Positions 24,189-36,200 of a stretch of 64,000 nucleotides of DNA are shown piece by piece. Source of the stretch: Leptoclinus maculatus (Eukaryota; Chordata; Actinopteri; Perciformes; Stichaeidae); NCBI GenBank assembly GCA_032191485.1, contig JAVDOI010000007.1, positions 24,172,387 through 24,236,386 on the forward strand, in the 5' to 3' direction. Below the pieces are notes generated by a model that saw nothing but the letters and a program-made list of their open reading frames with translations, was not told the DNA's origin and made no database searches. A program made the translations under genes and the position numbers. Numbering within the stretch: the first letter of the stretch is position 1; the number at the start of each line of letters is the position of its first letter.

Positions 24189-26066
24189 CAGCTGTTAGAA
24201 TAGTGGCCTATCTTCTATTTGCAATTAATATGCATTCAATCCAGTTCTATTATTTAAATTAAAATGATAATCTACTCTGGCTGTGGTCATTACAGTGAAC
24301 AGTGTCTGGTAGTGTGATAAGAGGTCACGTGAGCCCTTGTTGCTGTACTTTATCTCCTTGGAGCAGAGGCTGTATTCAGCATACCTGCCTCATCAATGTA
24401 TTTAAAACACTGTGACAGCAGGAAGCTGTACTCACGTCTGTTTAGACCTCCACCTTTATCCAGGCCCAGCTCCACTCACAGCTCAGCCCTGCGTCAAGCT
24501 GCACTACACAAACAGCCTCCTCTTTGACCTCATCATCTCGTCAGTATCTGGGCCTTTGATTCTACTTTGAGTTAAAAAAAACAACCTGCCAGCAGATCCG
24601 CCGGTGTTCTGGTTTAATGTTAACGAGTGACCGCGTGAACTGAACCGGAACACGGGGGGGGGGGCTTCATGTTTCATCACGTTACGTTTTTTCCTCCAAA
24701 TTCGCGATAATGACGAACGTTAACAGTCGACAGAGTTCCGCATGCAGTGGACGTTAACTTAACCAGCAAGTCTGAACGGTAACGGAACATAACGGAACTT
24801 AAACTTTAACGGAGGGAAATGAAGACGCTGTAGACATCTGAACGCTGATTGGACAAGACTCGACACGTCACATCAAAGATGTTTTATTGTGAAGATCAAG
24901 ACATCACCTTTTCTCCTCGTCTCACTCCAATCGGAGAAACGCTGGCTGGCCAGTTCGACGTACTCTGCTTTTTATCGTTATGTTAGCAAGCACATACATT
25001 AAGACAATGATACGAGTAGAAGCGCTCCGGATAGTTACGGAATCACAGTGTGTTCACATGTTCACACGCGATCGTCAGAGCCCACGGAGGTATTCTTAAC
25101 ACCCCCCCCCCCCCCACCCCCCAAAAAAAAAATTCGGATTTACACTGATCTCAGAAATGGTCTCTGGAGTTCTAAAAACGGCGGAAATCCGCCGAACGGC
25201 GGAAAAGTCTCATGCCTGTGTATGTCTTCATATTAACTTCCACTGTTACTGTACAGCTGTTAGAATAGTGGCCTATCTTCTATTTGCAATTAATATGCAT
25301 TCAATCCAGTTCTATTATTTAAATTAAAATGATAATCTACTCTGGCTGTGGTCATTACAGTGAACAGTGTGATGAGAGGGCACGTGAGCCCTTGTTGCTG
25401 TAGTTCATCTCCTTGGAGCAGAGGCTGCATTCAGCAGACCTGCCTCATCAATGTATTTAAAACACTGTGACAGCAGGAAGCTGTACTCACGTCTGTTTAG
25501 ACCTCCACCTTTATCCAGGCCCAGCTCCACTCACAGCTCAGCCCTGCGTCAAGCTGCACTACACAAACAGCCTCCTCTTTGACCTCATCATCTCGTCAGT
25601 ATCTGGGCCTTTCATTCTACTTTGAGTTAAAAAAAACACCCTGCCAGCAGATCCGCCGGTGTTCTGGTTTAATGTTAACGAGTGACCGCGTGAACTGAAC
25701 CGGAACACGGGGGGGGGGGCTTCATGTTTCGTCACGTTACGTTTTTTCCTCCAAATTCGCGATAATGACGAACGTTAACAGTCGAGAGTACCGCATGCAG
25801 TGGACGTTAACTTAACCAGCAAGTCTGAACAATAACGGAACTTAAACTGTAACGGAGGGAAATGAAGACGCTGTAGACATCTGAACGCTGATTGGACAAG
25901 ACTCGACACGTCACATCAAAGATGTTTTATTGTGAAGATCACGACATCACCTTTTCTCCTCGTCTCACTCCAATCGGAGAAACGCTGGCTGGCCAGTTCG
26001 ACGTACTCTGCTTTGTATCGTTATGTTAGCAAGCACATACATTAAGACAATGATACGAGTAGAAGC
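24189..26066. repeat. Tandem duplication of about 0.8 kb, offset 1065 bp
   Basis: 24189-25023 (cagctgttagaatagtggcc ... gatacgagtagaagc) is repeated at 25254-26066 with a few small indels. The spacer 25024-25253 contains a C tract, an A tract, the palindromic cggcggaaatccgccg and agtctcatgcctg. The last is the reverse complement of the start of the 379-bp repeat. No coding exon is seen in either copy. Confidence 0.92.
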
Positions 26067-26325
26067 TGATGGCTGATGTATTTTGCTGGCGCACAGAGAA
26101 CCTTAAGGTCACACAATTCACAACAAAATGTGACCTGCACTTTAGGTTTACCAGAATGTTTATGTACTCTTGAAAGGTGGGATTTTAACGCACCAGTTGT
26201 CTTGAAAGTTCAGGTGCAGTCTGTATACAGGCACGGGAGTGGCCAGAATCGCCCCTGGTAATGTCGTAGTCTGTAATGCTTTAAGAGGACATCTTGACTG
26301 GGGTGGAAAATCTTGCATCCAAATC
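26067..26325 (-). pseudogene. Broken exon of a fish zinc-finger-like multicopy family
   Basis: On the minus strand an acceptor-like ttgcttcatag is followed, from 26325, by a frame reading FGCKIFHPSQDVLLKHYRLRH, then LPCLYTDCT, an in-frame TGA (26210-26212), then TFKTTGALKSHLSRVHKHSG and CCELCDLKVLC. The Cys/His spacing (C..H...H, C....C...H....H) is that of C2H2 fingers. I recall the combination from a large, poorly characterised fish protein family. The stop codon and the abrupt end at the duplication border (26066) make it a relic. About 0.8 kb upstream on the same strand, 27077-27170 ends in a donor-like AACAAG|gtaaga and may be its non-coding first exon. Confidence 0.45.
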
Positions 26326-27205
26326 CTATGAAGCAAGGAAAGATAAGAACATGTTAACAATGTGCATAATTGTCAAAAATCCATGCAAATCTAATTCACA
26401 TCCCCTTATTTTCAAAGTTGCTCAAAGATGGGCAATACATATTGCCAAGGAGTAATGGTAAAATGTTTACTAAAACAGAAAAGCAGTTTGCCATGATTTA
26501 TTACCTTAAATGTACACTGAAAACTGAGAATTTAAAAGATGATTTCACTAACCTCGAACTATGTTTACCTAAGTGTGTAAAGGAGCTATTTGCAAGTCAT
26601 TCAAATGGTTTTATCATAATGACGAACAATACAATACGCGCGGGTAATTTAAGAGTAAACTAGCATGCTAAAGCCGTCGAGTTTCAACGCCACCAACACT
26701 AACGAATGGCGAAGCACTTTGCAGCAACATGTTAGCTAGCTAACAAAAAACAACCAATGTAGCATACGGCGATATAACGTTGTGCACGTGCATACAACGT
26801 AGCAACGTTAACTTTAATATGTGCAAATTCACTCGACCATGCAAAACCGCAAACCGCGGGTCACTATCGTTAAATTACACATGACGTTATGAACACGTGA
26901 AAAGTAGGGTGGGGTCGTCACGTTGTAAACTTCTTAATGTTAACTTTTGCATTAAACAAATAACAGGTTCGCTGACTAGCTAGTTAGCTAACACACTCCA
27001 GAAAATACACATATATATACCTGGTTAATTTGTAACCAGTTAACGTTAGCTAACGCACTCAAGAACACCAGTCTTACCTTGTTAATTTGTGCTCGAGGTA
27101 GACGGCATTCTGCAGCAACACTTGAGCTGGCGTGGACCGGCGCGGAATAGCTATCTGTAACCGAAGGCACTGGTGTAGCGCAGTGATAGATGTTTTTTTT
27201 TCTCT
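26326..27205. other. CpG-containing intergenic stretch, possible old promoter
   Basis: This stretch is richer in CpG and in 'gttagctaac' motifs than its surroundings and has a minus-strand donor-like site at about 27077. It may be the promoter side of the broken minus-strand zinc-finger-like gene. The 97-aa plus ORF at 26370-26663 has no recognisable domain. Confidence 0.3.
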
Positions 27206-27283
27206 CTTCTTCTTCTTCTTCTTCTTCTTCTTCTTCTTCTTCTTCTTCTTCTTCTTCTTCTTCTGCTGCTTCTTCTTCTTCTT
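27206..27283. repeat. (TTC)n microsatellite
   Basis: About 26 TTC units with one GCTGC interruption. It creates a poly-Glu ORF on the minus strand (26988-27344), which I do not accept as a gene. Confidence 0.95.
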
Positions 27284-27739
27284 GTGGTTTTACGGCGGTT
27301 TGCGGTTTTTTTCTCCTCTCACTCTCTTTGTTTAACATTGTCAACAGACATTCAGCAGGCCATGAGCATTCTTACACGAATAACATTTAGTTATACAAAG
27401 TAAATGTCAATCAAATGAAATCTGAAAAAAAGAAGGTATCTAAACATAATGGTATCAAAAATCAAAGTATCTTAACAGGGGCTAAAGAAAATAATGTTTT
27501 ATTTATTTTATTTTATTATTTAAAATATATAATTAAAGTAATATATATACATACATACGTTTACTAACATCTGCCCATGCGCAGTGGCCTTAGTTACCTC
27601 AGCAGATGCCCAAACCACTATGCTAAGTTTTCTCGACTTAAAAGTTTCAGTGGACTGCACTCCTTATTAGTAAAGTTGACATTTTGAGGTAGCTCAACTT
27701 TTTTCAAAGGGATTTGTTGACTCAACTTTAAAAAAGGTG

Positions 27740-28500
27740 TTAGTACAACAAATTTGAAGTTGGGCTTTTTAGAGTGTACAGTGGATGCCACATTGCTGCA
27801 CAGATTTCTGAAAGAGGGACCCCTTTTAAAGTGGCCCAGGAAGTGGCTACACCTCTGGTGGAGTAAGCTACCAGGTCACCTGGGAGTGGTAGGTTCTGCC
27901 TAAAATAGGCCCCAGAGACAGTGTCAACAATCCAATGGGATAAACACAGTTTGGTCACGGGAAGCCCCAACTTCTTAATACTTAAACAAACAAATAACTT
28001 GAGAGTGTGCGCACCTCGGAGACTGAGTGCGTACAATATAAGCCCTTTGTGCCCTCACTGGACACAAAGTTAGCAGGCCCACTTCTCCCCGTGGCTGAGC
28101 CAGATCGAGTTGAATTGCATTGGTCTCGACCACTTGGTCAACCGTCTGATGTTTTACCACTCTGTGCAAAAAATGAGGGATGTGTTATCAGCCTTCAAGC
28201 TCAAACATTCCTCACTTACATTCCTCAGATGTAACACTCTCTTGGCAGAACATATAGTCAAGAAGAAAGCTGTTTTGTGAGACATGAACTTAAGGTCAGA
28301 CTCCACTATGGGTACATAGGGCGCTTGAGTTGTTTTAGCACTGAAGGGAGATCCCACGATGGAGCCCTTAGAGCACTGCTCAGTTGCAGGTGGCCCACTC
28401 CCTTGTTGAACTGAGACAGACTGTATCCCCACTGCAACACCCCCTCCCCCTGAGATATAGCGGCAGTGTAATATGTAATAGACAATATTTGTGCATTCAT
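27740..28500 (-). mobile_element. Decayed DIRS-type tyrosine recombinase
   Basis: Several minus-strand fragments in shifting frames line up in order with a DIRS retroelement recombinase. From 28432 down they include SHKTAFFLTICSAKRVLHLR (first catalytic Arg region), then LLTLCPVRAQRAYIVRT (28100-28050), then KLCLSHWIVDTVSGAY and AYSTRGVATSWATLKGVPLS followed by EICAA (27960-27790). The HxxR box reads Y-S-T-R, so the His is lost. Frameshifts separate at least three pieces. No other DIRS gene (gag or RT/RNase H) was found next to it. Confidence 0.75.
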
Positions 28501-28603
28501 AAGTGTCTTAGCAACAGCATTCTCCTAAATGCTTCCCTGACCTATATCCTGGTGTCTGGTAGGACACAGAAAGCAGAGTCTAGATTCATTCAGCATGCTC
28601 CTT

Positions 28604-28657
<54 letters not shown>

Positions 28658-29828
28658 TTCAAAGCTCTTCATCTCCCCCTGGTGCTGTAGAAAAGAGGTG
28701 ATTACGGATGCAAAACAGAAGGTGACCCACATACCTCCTCTCCCGGTGTTCTATTTTCTTTAAATCTTTCTTTTTCTGGGTTTGCCCTCCAGCCCAGGGG
28801 AGAAGCAGGAAGATGCTACACTTACCCCGTTCACAAATTATCTGAAAAACAGAGAAGCTGGGTCCATGTACTTTGAGACAATAAACCCAGTGTCAAGGGT
28901 CTACGTCATATGTTATTATGGTTTATTATCTTGCATACATTCTTATTATATACTCTCAAAATGTCATATACAGTTTATACTTACATATGTGTAGTCATTG
29001 AATTGAAACGACACACTGAGGACACCATTGCATGGGATTTTGTTCTGGTCTGCAGTCAGAGCATCCTACTTTGCTTAAAACTTGAGGGAACATTCAAAAA
29101 CCAATGAGAAGACCCAGACCTACAGATCAAAGCCAAATGTTGCTCTGAATGAGTTTCTTTTTCCATTTTAGGCAATGAGAGAGAGAATGGTTGAGGATGC
29201 CAAAGCTCTCATTCTCACTGCTTTACTTTGAACACCAGAGCAAGTGAATGATCATCTGTGAACCAGCATAAGAAAAAAAGAACTGATGCCATTGCCCATT
29301 TTTATTTTTTCACTTTCCTATAAACAAACACAGATCAAGCAGCTGAAACAAAGTGGATATTGCACATTTATTGATATTTTTGAGGTCTTTATTCTTTCCT
29401 ACTTTACTGCAACTGCTGCACAACCATTTCCCTTTGGCATACATGAAGTTATATCTTATTTTATCGTGTTGCCCTCAGATACATAGGCTCATTTTAGTTT
29501 GCCTTGACTTTCCTAGTAAAATATGGTAATCCATGGTCCAATGTCGTTTTATAATACATACAAAATGTTTAAATATTTACTTTGAGCATTAAAAAGTGTA
29601 AATCCATCCATTTATGTAGGGTACTTTTAACTCGACATAGTTCATTACCAAGAAGCACCGTTAGTTTTTAAAAGTTAAATGCAAGTGGTGCCTGTCGGTG
29701 TTTCTATTTTTATATATTTGATTGACGGTGCATTTACCCAATAGAAAGTTAACAAGGGATTTAGGGCGAATCGCCGGACAGCTGACGCTTCATTTCGGAC
29801 CAGTGAGGTTGTTGTTGTTGTAGGATGT
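28501..29828. other. Intergenic, no gene seen
   Basis: Contains a CT microsatellite at 28607-28655 and otherwise unrecognised AT-rich sequence up to the ticrr promoter. Confidence 0.5.
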
Positions 29829-29830
29829 AA

Positions 29831-29906
29831 CCAATCACAGTGAGGGGGCGGGCTCCTGTTCAAGGAGCGCGAACGGTTAAGGACAAACGGGACCGAGAAA
29901 ATGGCG
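29831..29906 (+). promoter_or_regulatory. Probable ticrr promoter
   Basis: Within 76 bp lie CCAAT (29831-29835), a GC box GGGGGCGGGC (29844-29853), an E2F-like GCGCGAAC (29867-29874) and a YY1-like AAAATGGCG (29898-29906) in a CpG-rich patch, with no TATA box. CCAAT plus E2F elements fit a cell-cycle-regulated replication gene. The link to ticrr is by position, 380 bp before its ATG; factor binding is inferred. Confidence 0.5.
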
Positions 29907-30285
29907 AATATGGACGAGTTTAAGTAGGGATTTAACGTAATATGGACACGTTAAGCAGTTTTGATATTTAAATAAGTTTGTGCGTGTTTCTTTTCTACCT
30001 TAGGTGCCATGTTATTTTGCAAAACGGTGAGCGCTACACATATGTTAAACTAGTCGAAGCTAGTTCGTAATCGCGTAAACTTGAGTTTTGGTAGCTATGC
30101 TAGCTAGCTAGCTGGCGTTAGCAGGATAGCTAGAAACATGAAGTGTCCTTAGTTGGCAGCTGTGAATGGCGTCCCTGTGCCCACACAGTGATATAACAGC
30201 GGACCTGAATACATCGGAGCACGGCTGACCTGTGTTCATGGCTTATCGTTGAGTTAAAGTCTCTGGGACCACCGTAGTTGACGTT

Positions 30286-33200
30286 ATGGCTCTACACAAC
30301 TTGGTTTTTGTTATCGATGTGGATTACGGAGATCAACTGGAAGTCAAGAACCATCTCCTGAAACGAGGAATATTACAAACCCTACTGCATTTCGGCTACA
30401 AGTATGGATTTGACAAAGTTCGCTGGGGTTATAAATTCTTTCAATCCAGGACTGGCCGCAATGCGAGCCTCCTATCAAGGGGATCGGACTTTAAGGAGCT
30501 TCGCCACAAAACGTTTGAGGACTTTGAAATAGAGTTTGAAGCAAAGTTTGACCTGAAGGATAAACCGTGCCCGTCCCAGCAGCAGAAGCAGCAATACAAT
30601 CATTCTGCCTCCGTTCAAAATGCACTCAAAGAGACCCTGCTGGACTTCCAGTGGGACAGACCAGACATCACATCTCCCACTAAACTGTCCTTGAGGCCGC
30701 GGAAGTCGAGCCGAGCTGGAAAGCCCAGCGTTTCACAGGAGGATGATGTTTCAAACAACGGGAGGAATGTGGTGTTTGTTGTGTCGGAGTGTCCACGTTC
30801 CAGGACACAACTTGTGGACTATCTTTCTTTGGGAAACCGTGACCTGCCAACAGATGTGACAGAGCACATATTACCCAGGGTGCTTCACGACATGCTGATT
30901 CAGCGACAGGTAGTGCTGCACTGGATTGACAGTAGATCACATGTTCAGGTGAGTACTGTAGCAGTCGAGAATATTACTATAATGCACTTGGACAATTTTG
31001 ACAAAATCTGAAATCACAACCTATATAACTAAGTAAGTTCATAACAAATCATTACTATATAAATAGCTCTGCTTTCCAATACTATTTTGTTGTAGTAAAG
31101 CAGGTAAGCTTTTATGTAGCTAATGTAGTTGTAGAAGCTCATATATCAACATTTAGGCTACTGTGTATCACACTTTTTGGCCTGTTGAGATAGAGATTAG
31201 TGTCAATTTACGTATATCCTTTGGCCTTTACTGTCGTCAAATCTCAACTCAATTAAGCACCTATGGGAGATTTTTCAGTGACCTGTTGGGCAGCACCGAT
31301 ATCATCAAAACACCAAATGAGGAAACAGATTTGTAGATATTTTAAAACCTGCATGATCAAGGCATTAATCTAAAATACTCCGAGCTGTTTAATCAGTCAT
31401 TGTGAATTATAGAATAGCACCAATCCAAAGAGGCTGTTAAAGCAAATTGCAATTTCCACTGACTTTAGCAACTTGGATATTTTGCCTTCTTGCAGGTCAT
31501 GAGTTGTGAGGATCACCTCAGCTTTGACAAGCTGTCTGAGGTCCTAGCTCAGCTGGGCGGCAGAGTGATCCCCGTGGTTGCAATGCTGAACCTCTGCTCC
31601 AGTCAGAATCCAGACGCAGGCTTCAGGAGAGAGGCTTTTGCATTCAAGTCCAGCATTGAATACCTGCTGTCTTCTGAAAGGCAGCACCGCTTGGCTTTTC
31701 CTGCCATAGGCGGTGTTCTGCGGTGGGAGCAAGGTTGGTAGCATGGAAGTGAACTCTTATCACCATCTGTTCTCACTCAAACACCTGAAATAGTGCATCT
31801 GTTAAAACTATTTTTCACCCTCCCAGGTGACATGACACAGAGCTGTGGCATCATGATTGAGCCAGTGTCTCGCAGACAGAGGCTTCTTCCAGAGTCCGTG
31901 GAAGTGTGTCTAAAAGGAGTGCTGCAGGACTGGGATGACTCGTCACTCACACAGACATCCACAGAGTCATGGGTGCTACAGTGCTCCAGCAGCAATGACC
32001 AGGGAGCAGCTGCTGCCTTCCAGCATCTCCTGATGGAGCTGTCGTCTCATGCGCTGCACATGGTGAGACATCCAAACACAACAGTGCTGTTTTTTCATAA
32101 GAGGCCCATTATCTCAGTTGGAAGAACACACAGCACTCTCTATCAACACTTCATCCCACAGTAACTCTTGATGAACTTTTTTTTTATGATTAATGCCGTT
32201 TAATTGTGTGTGTATAGTTGTTGAGGGTGTAGAGATCAGGGGCTGGGAACAGGTTATGCAGTATATTGGCATGGCAATAGACCAGTGGGGGTTAGGCCAG
32301 AGATGTCAGCTCAGAATTAGTCATCTTACCAGGGACAGGGGAGACAGGTGGTGGAGCGGTTTCCTCCGGTGATGATTTCTGGTCTTGGCTGGACTTTTCA
32401 GGATTTTTTTCATAAAGTAATTGTCAATAAATCTCTTTGTTTTGACTTAATGGTATGTTTTAAGGCTGCGATGTTGCTTGAGGAGCTCAGGCAGCGGTTT
32501 CACACGTACACGCATGCATTATTTCTTTATCGCCACCTGCATTCAGCAAAGAAAAATAAAATGGTCGGAGCCAATCAGAGGCAGACTAGGGAGCAGGTCG
32601 TCACAGAATGCTGTGGGGAAAAAAATAACTCAAAACACACAGAGATAGACCTGCTATATGTCAGGCGCACCGGTGCGACCAAAGAAAATGTTTACTTGCA
32701 CTTGCTAAACCTTAACCTGCCCTTTTTCCTGCCTTGTGCTTGTTCTCCCAGATCTCTGAGGTGAATGACAGCGGCCTGGTGTGCTCGGCCGTCCTCTCGC
32801 CCATGTCACACTCGACAGCTCTGCTCACCGTCCTCCAGTCTGAAGTCACTCAGCACGACCAGTTCCTGACCACCGAAGTCATTACACCGGCCACAGCAGA
32901 AACCTCGGCTGAACTGCCAGATATTGTGAGCAGTGTTCTGGGAGTAGTGTATGACATCATGGAGGAGGAGGAGGACACTGTTGATGGTGAGGATAGAACA
33001 ATATATAATATTTAGGTTCCAAAACATCAAACGGATATCTTTGGAAACAATGTCTGCGTACATTTATCAGTATTTTGAAAAACACACGTGATTATGTCAG
33101 CAAACATAGTTACTAAAAGTTTAGAGTTGACTTGTAGCTGTTAAAAGTACACAAGTCATTAGTTACATTTACTTCAACAGGTATAATATTCTTATTTTCT

Positions 33201-36200
33201 TTTGTCATATGTAATGGTAGATGGCTATTTAAATTTGTTCATTTCTAAGTTCCTAATCTGTGTATGTGTGTATGCAAATATTAGAGACATCAAAATGTTT
33301 AAATGTGTTTGATGGTTACAGTATAGATTTTATTTCCAATGTAGGTTGTATTGCTCGCTGTTAATTGTTGTTTGTTTTATTGCTCAGACCAACCAAAGGA
33401 TCATCCGGTTCCTGAGTGGGCTCAGCAGGAAGTCAGCCATTGCCCGCTGACAACCGGCGTGTTGGAGAGTTGGTTCCCTCAGTCAGACCAGTCAGGAGTG
33501 AGTTCCCATCTAATGGAGTCAATGAGGTAAGATTTCAATTGTTGGTAGAATTTGTACTTGGCACTTTTGACGCAAGAATTTCTATTACGTTTTAAACACA
33601 ACTCTTGGCACAAAAAGTGACGGGTGGTCCTGTTGTTTTACTTACTTTGTTGAGCAGGTTGCTGGATGCAGTGCCAGAGCAGAGGGAAGAGGAGGAGCTG
33701 TCTGTCCTACAGCAGGAGCTGATCAGCAGTCTGGCTGAATTGTATCAAACATCCCGGGGAGCAGATGCCAAGAGGGGCAAGAAACGTGAGGAAGCCCGTC
33801 TAAATTTGTATGCATATTCCAGGAATTCTACAAAGGTTGAGAAATTTGTAAAAGTATTAAAGTTAAATTTAGAATATTGGGACTTACCAATTATCCTTTT
33901 AAGTATAATGAAAGTGTTTAAATTGTGAGAAAATGGTTTAGTTTCCAGTATGTTCTTATCAAGATGTTATCACGAGGGAACGCGGCACGAAATGTTGATC
34001 TGATCATTTCCCCTCCTTGATCTACAGGTGGCGCCCAGCGCACACCGGTGAAACAGAAGATGAAGACAATGAGCCGCTCATTGCAGATGCTGAATGTGGC
34101 GCGGCTGAATGTCAAAGCCCAAAAGAACCAGGCCGAGGCGGAGCAGCTTGGTGCCGAGTGCAGAGGGCCAGAGAGACCGGGGAAGAGACGGTCAAGTGAC
34201 CGGAACAAGTCTGGAGGAACCACCACCATCAGTGAGTGTCTCTGTTAAATCAATCCTCAAATTATCACCCTGTTAAAGTGGATAAACATATTTCCTAAAG
34301 TGTCAAAAGTCAACGTTTTGATAAAGTTACACATCTAATGTATCTTCTCCCGTGTTGCCCAGGTTTCGCTAGTGAGGCAGAGCTGCTGTCCCATCTGAAG
34401 TGCAGTTATGAGAAGACGATGGCAGAGAGAGACTCGTCCCTCCTCACCGGTGTCCACCAGCTCCTGTTCGCTGTGAAAACCTTCCTCGTGACAGAATCAG
34501 ACCTGCAGGTGAGACACGCGGCAGCTTTACATGTTCTTCAAGACTAGGACCTGACCCTCTTTCATCGTTACAGCAGACTGGTTGTTATTATCTTACTCTG
34601 GATGAACTGATCCAGTTCTGCTTGTGCTGCACAATTGTGGATAATCATACATTGTGATTTCAGTTTTCATTTACATGCCTACTGTATGAATGATTTAAAA
34701 CAGTGGATATGGAGCAGCCAGCTCGTAGCCATCTAGGGAGGTCCAGAGACTGCTTCATCCACACACATTCTGCCATGCTTTAATGCTACACTGCTTACAG
34801 AAAATGAGCCGAACAGTGGGCTGGTAGCCTATATATTGGTTTCAAATGACATAGGGCAATGTAAGTACGGATCACTCATTCATTCATAAACATCTCTGTG
34901 GCTTTTTAATGCTTACTGCACAGTCGTGGACTAACAAAGGGACTGATGCAAACAGATTTTAACATGCTTGCGTTTATGGAAAGCTCTGTATAAAAAGCAG
35001 GAACTTTTCTAGTCAGAATAATGAAAGCTTTAAGTGCGTCACATAAAGTGCATATACGTCCAATGTTATTCATTTGCATATCTAAGATGTTCTCCCTTCT
35101 TTGCAGGTAAAGACCTCCCTGTTTGTCCAGCAGCACCTTCTCAAGTCCGGCAAATCAGTCAGGCAGCTCTATGGCTCGGCTGCTGACGTCGATGGCAAAG
35201 TCAGAGAGTGAGTGCTTTATACCTGTTGTGTGTTCTCTTTGTTTTTAGAGTCGGTAAAACTCAGCTCACCAGCCACTTTAACACCCGTCTGTGGGCATAC
35301 TGTCTCTCTCCGAGGTGTCTGTTTCTGCTCAGCCTCCTTCATAAATCACGGTTAAATGAATTGTATTTATGTGTCAGTAACGCAGGTTGTGTCCTCTAGG
35401 TGCAAGCTTCAGGCGCTGCTGAGGTTGGACTTGTGCAGACGTTTCTCCACGGAGCAGTCTGACTCACTGGATGTTGATCAGATGGCAGAGGAGGTAAGAT
35501 GCTCGCCTTTGAGTCACTGGTGCAGTTGAATCTTCTTCCAGAGTATGTCGTGTAGCCGTGATTCTTTTGTACACTATACTGATGAATAACAGGTGCTTCT
35601 GTCAGCAAAGTTTAAACTTTAAAGTAAATTCTTACCTCTTCTGTTCCTCAGGTGGCTGAAATGCTCAGGATTATCTCCTTAACTAAAGACCCAGTTTGCC
35701 TCGCAAGGTTCCTGGGAGATGAAGTCCTCCCAGGGTAAGTGTTTGTACCCAGATCAGTAAAAAGAATAATAAATACGTAGTATTCTTGATAATGTTCTTG
35801 CTAGAGTAAATGTATCTAATGCATCGCTTGTTTGGAAACAAAGTAAGATAATAATGCATCACAGCATTGATTTGTAATAGGAAACAGTGGTTTTAAGTGA
35901 GCCCTCTCCTCTATAGTTGTTACATTAGTCTTTCTGTGTCGTGGCAGCTTCCTGACCGCCGTCCCCAGAGTGCTTGCAGACATCTACCACAGTCTGGGCA
36001 CCCAGCTCCCTGAGGCTCTGGTGGCTGTTCTGCCTTCTGACTTCTTCAGCGACGAGTCGGTGGCCAAGGACAGCGTTTCTCCGGCAGCCTCCTCACCTCC
36101 TCTGTCCACACGCAGCATGCTTTCAGATGGCAGTGATCGTCTGCAGGACCTGCGAAATCGCTCCGCCAGCAAGAGGAGGTGAGGGGGAGGCTGAATGTTG

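Noticed and set aside
26988..27344. 118-aa ORF with a long Glu run on the minus strand
   Set aside because: Caused by the TTC microsatellite; no conserved part is recognised.
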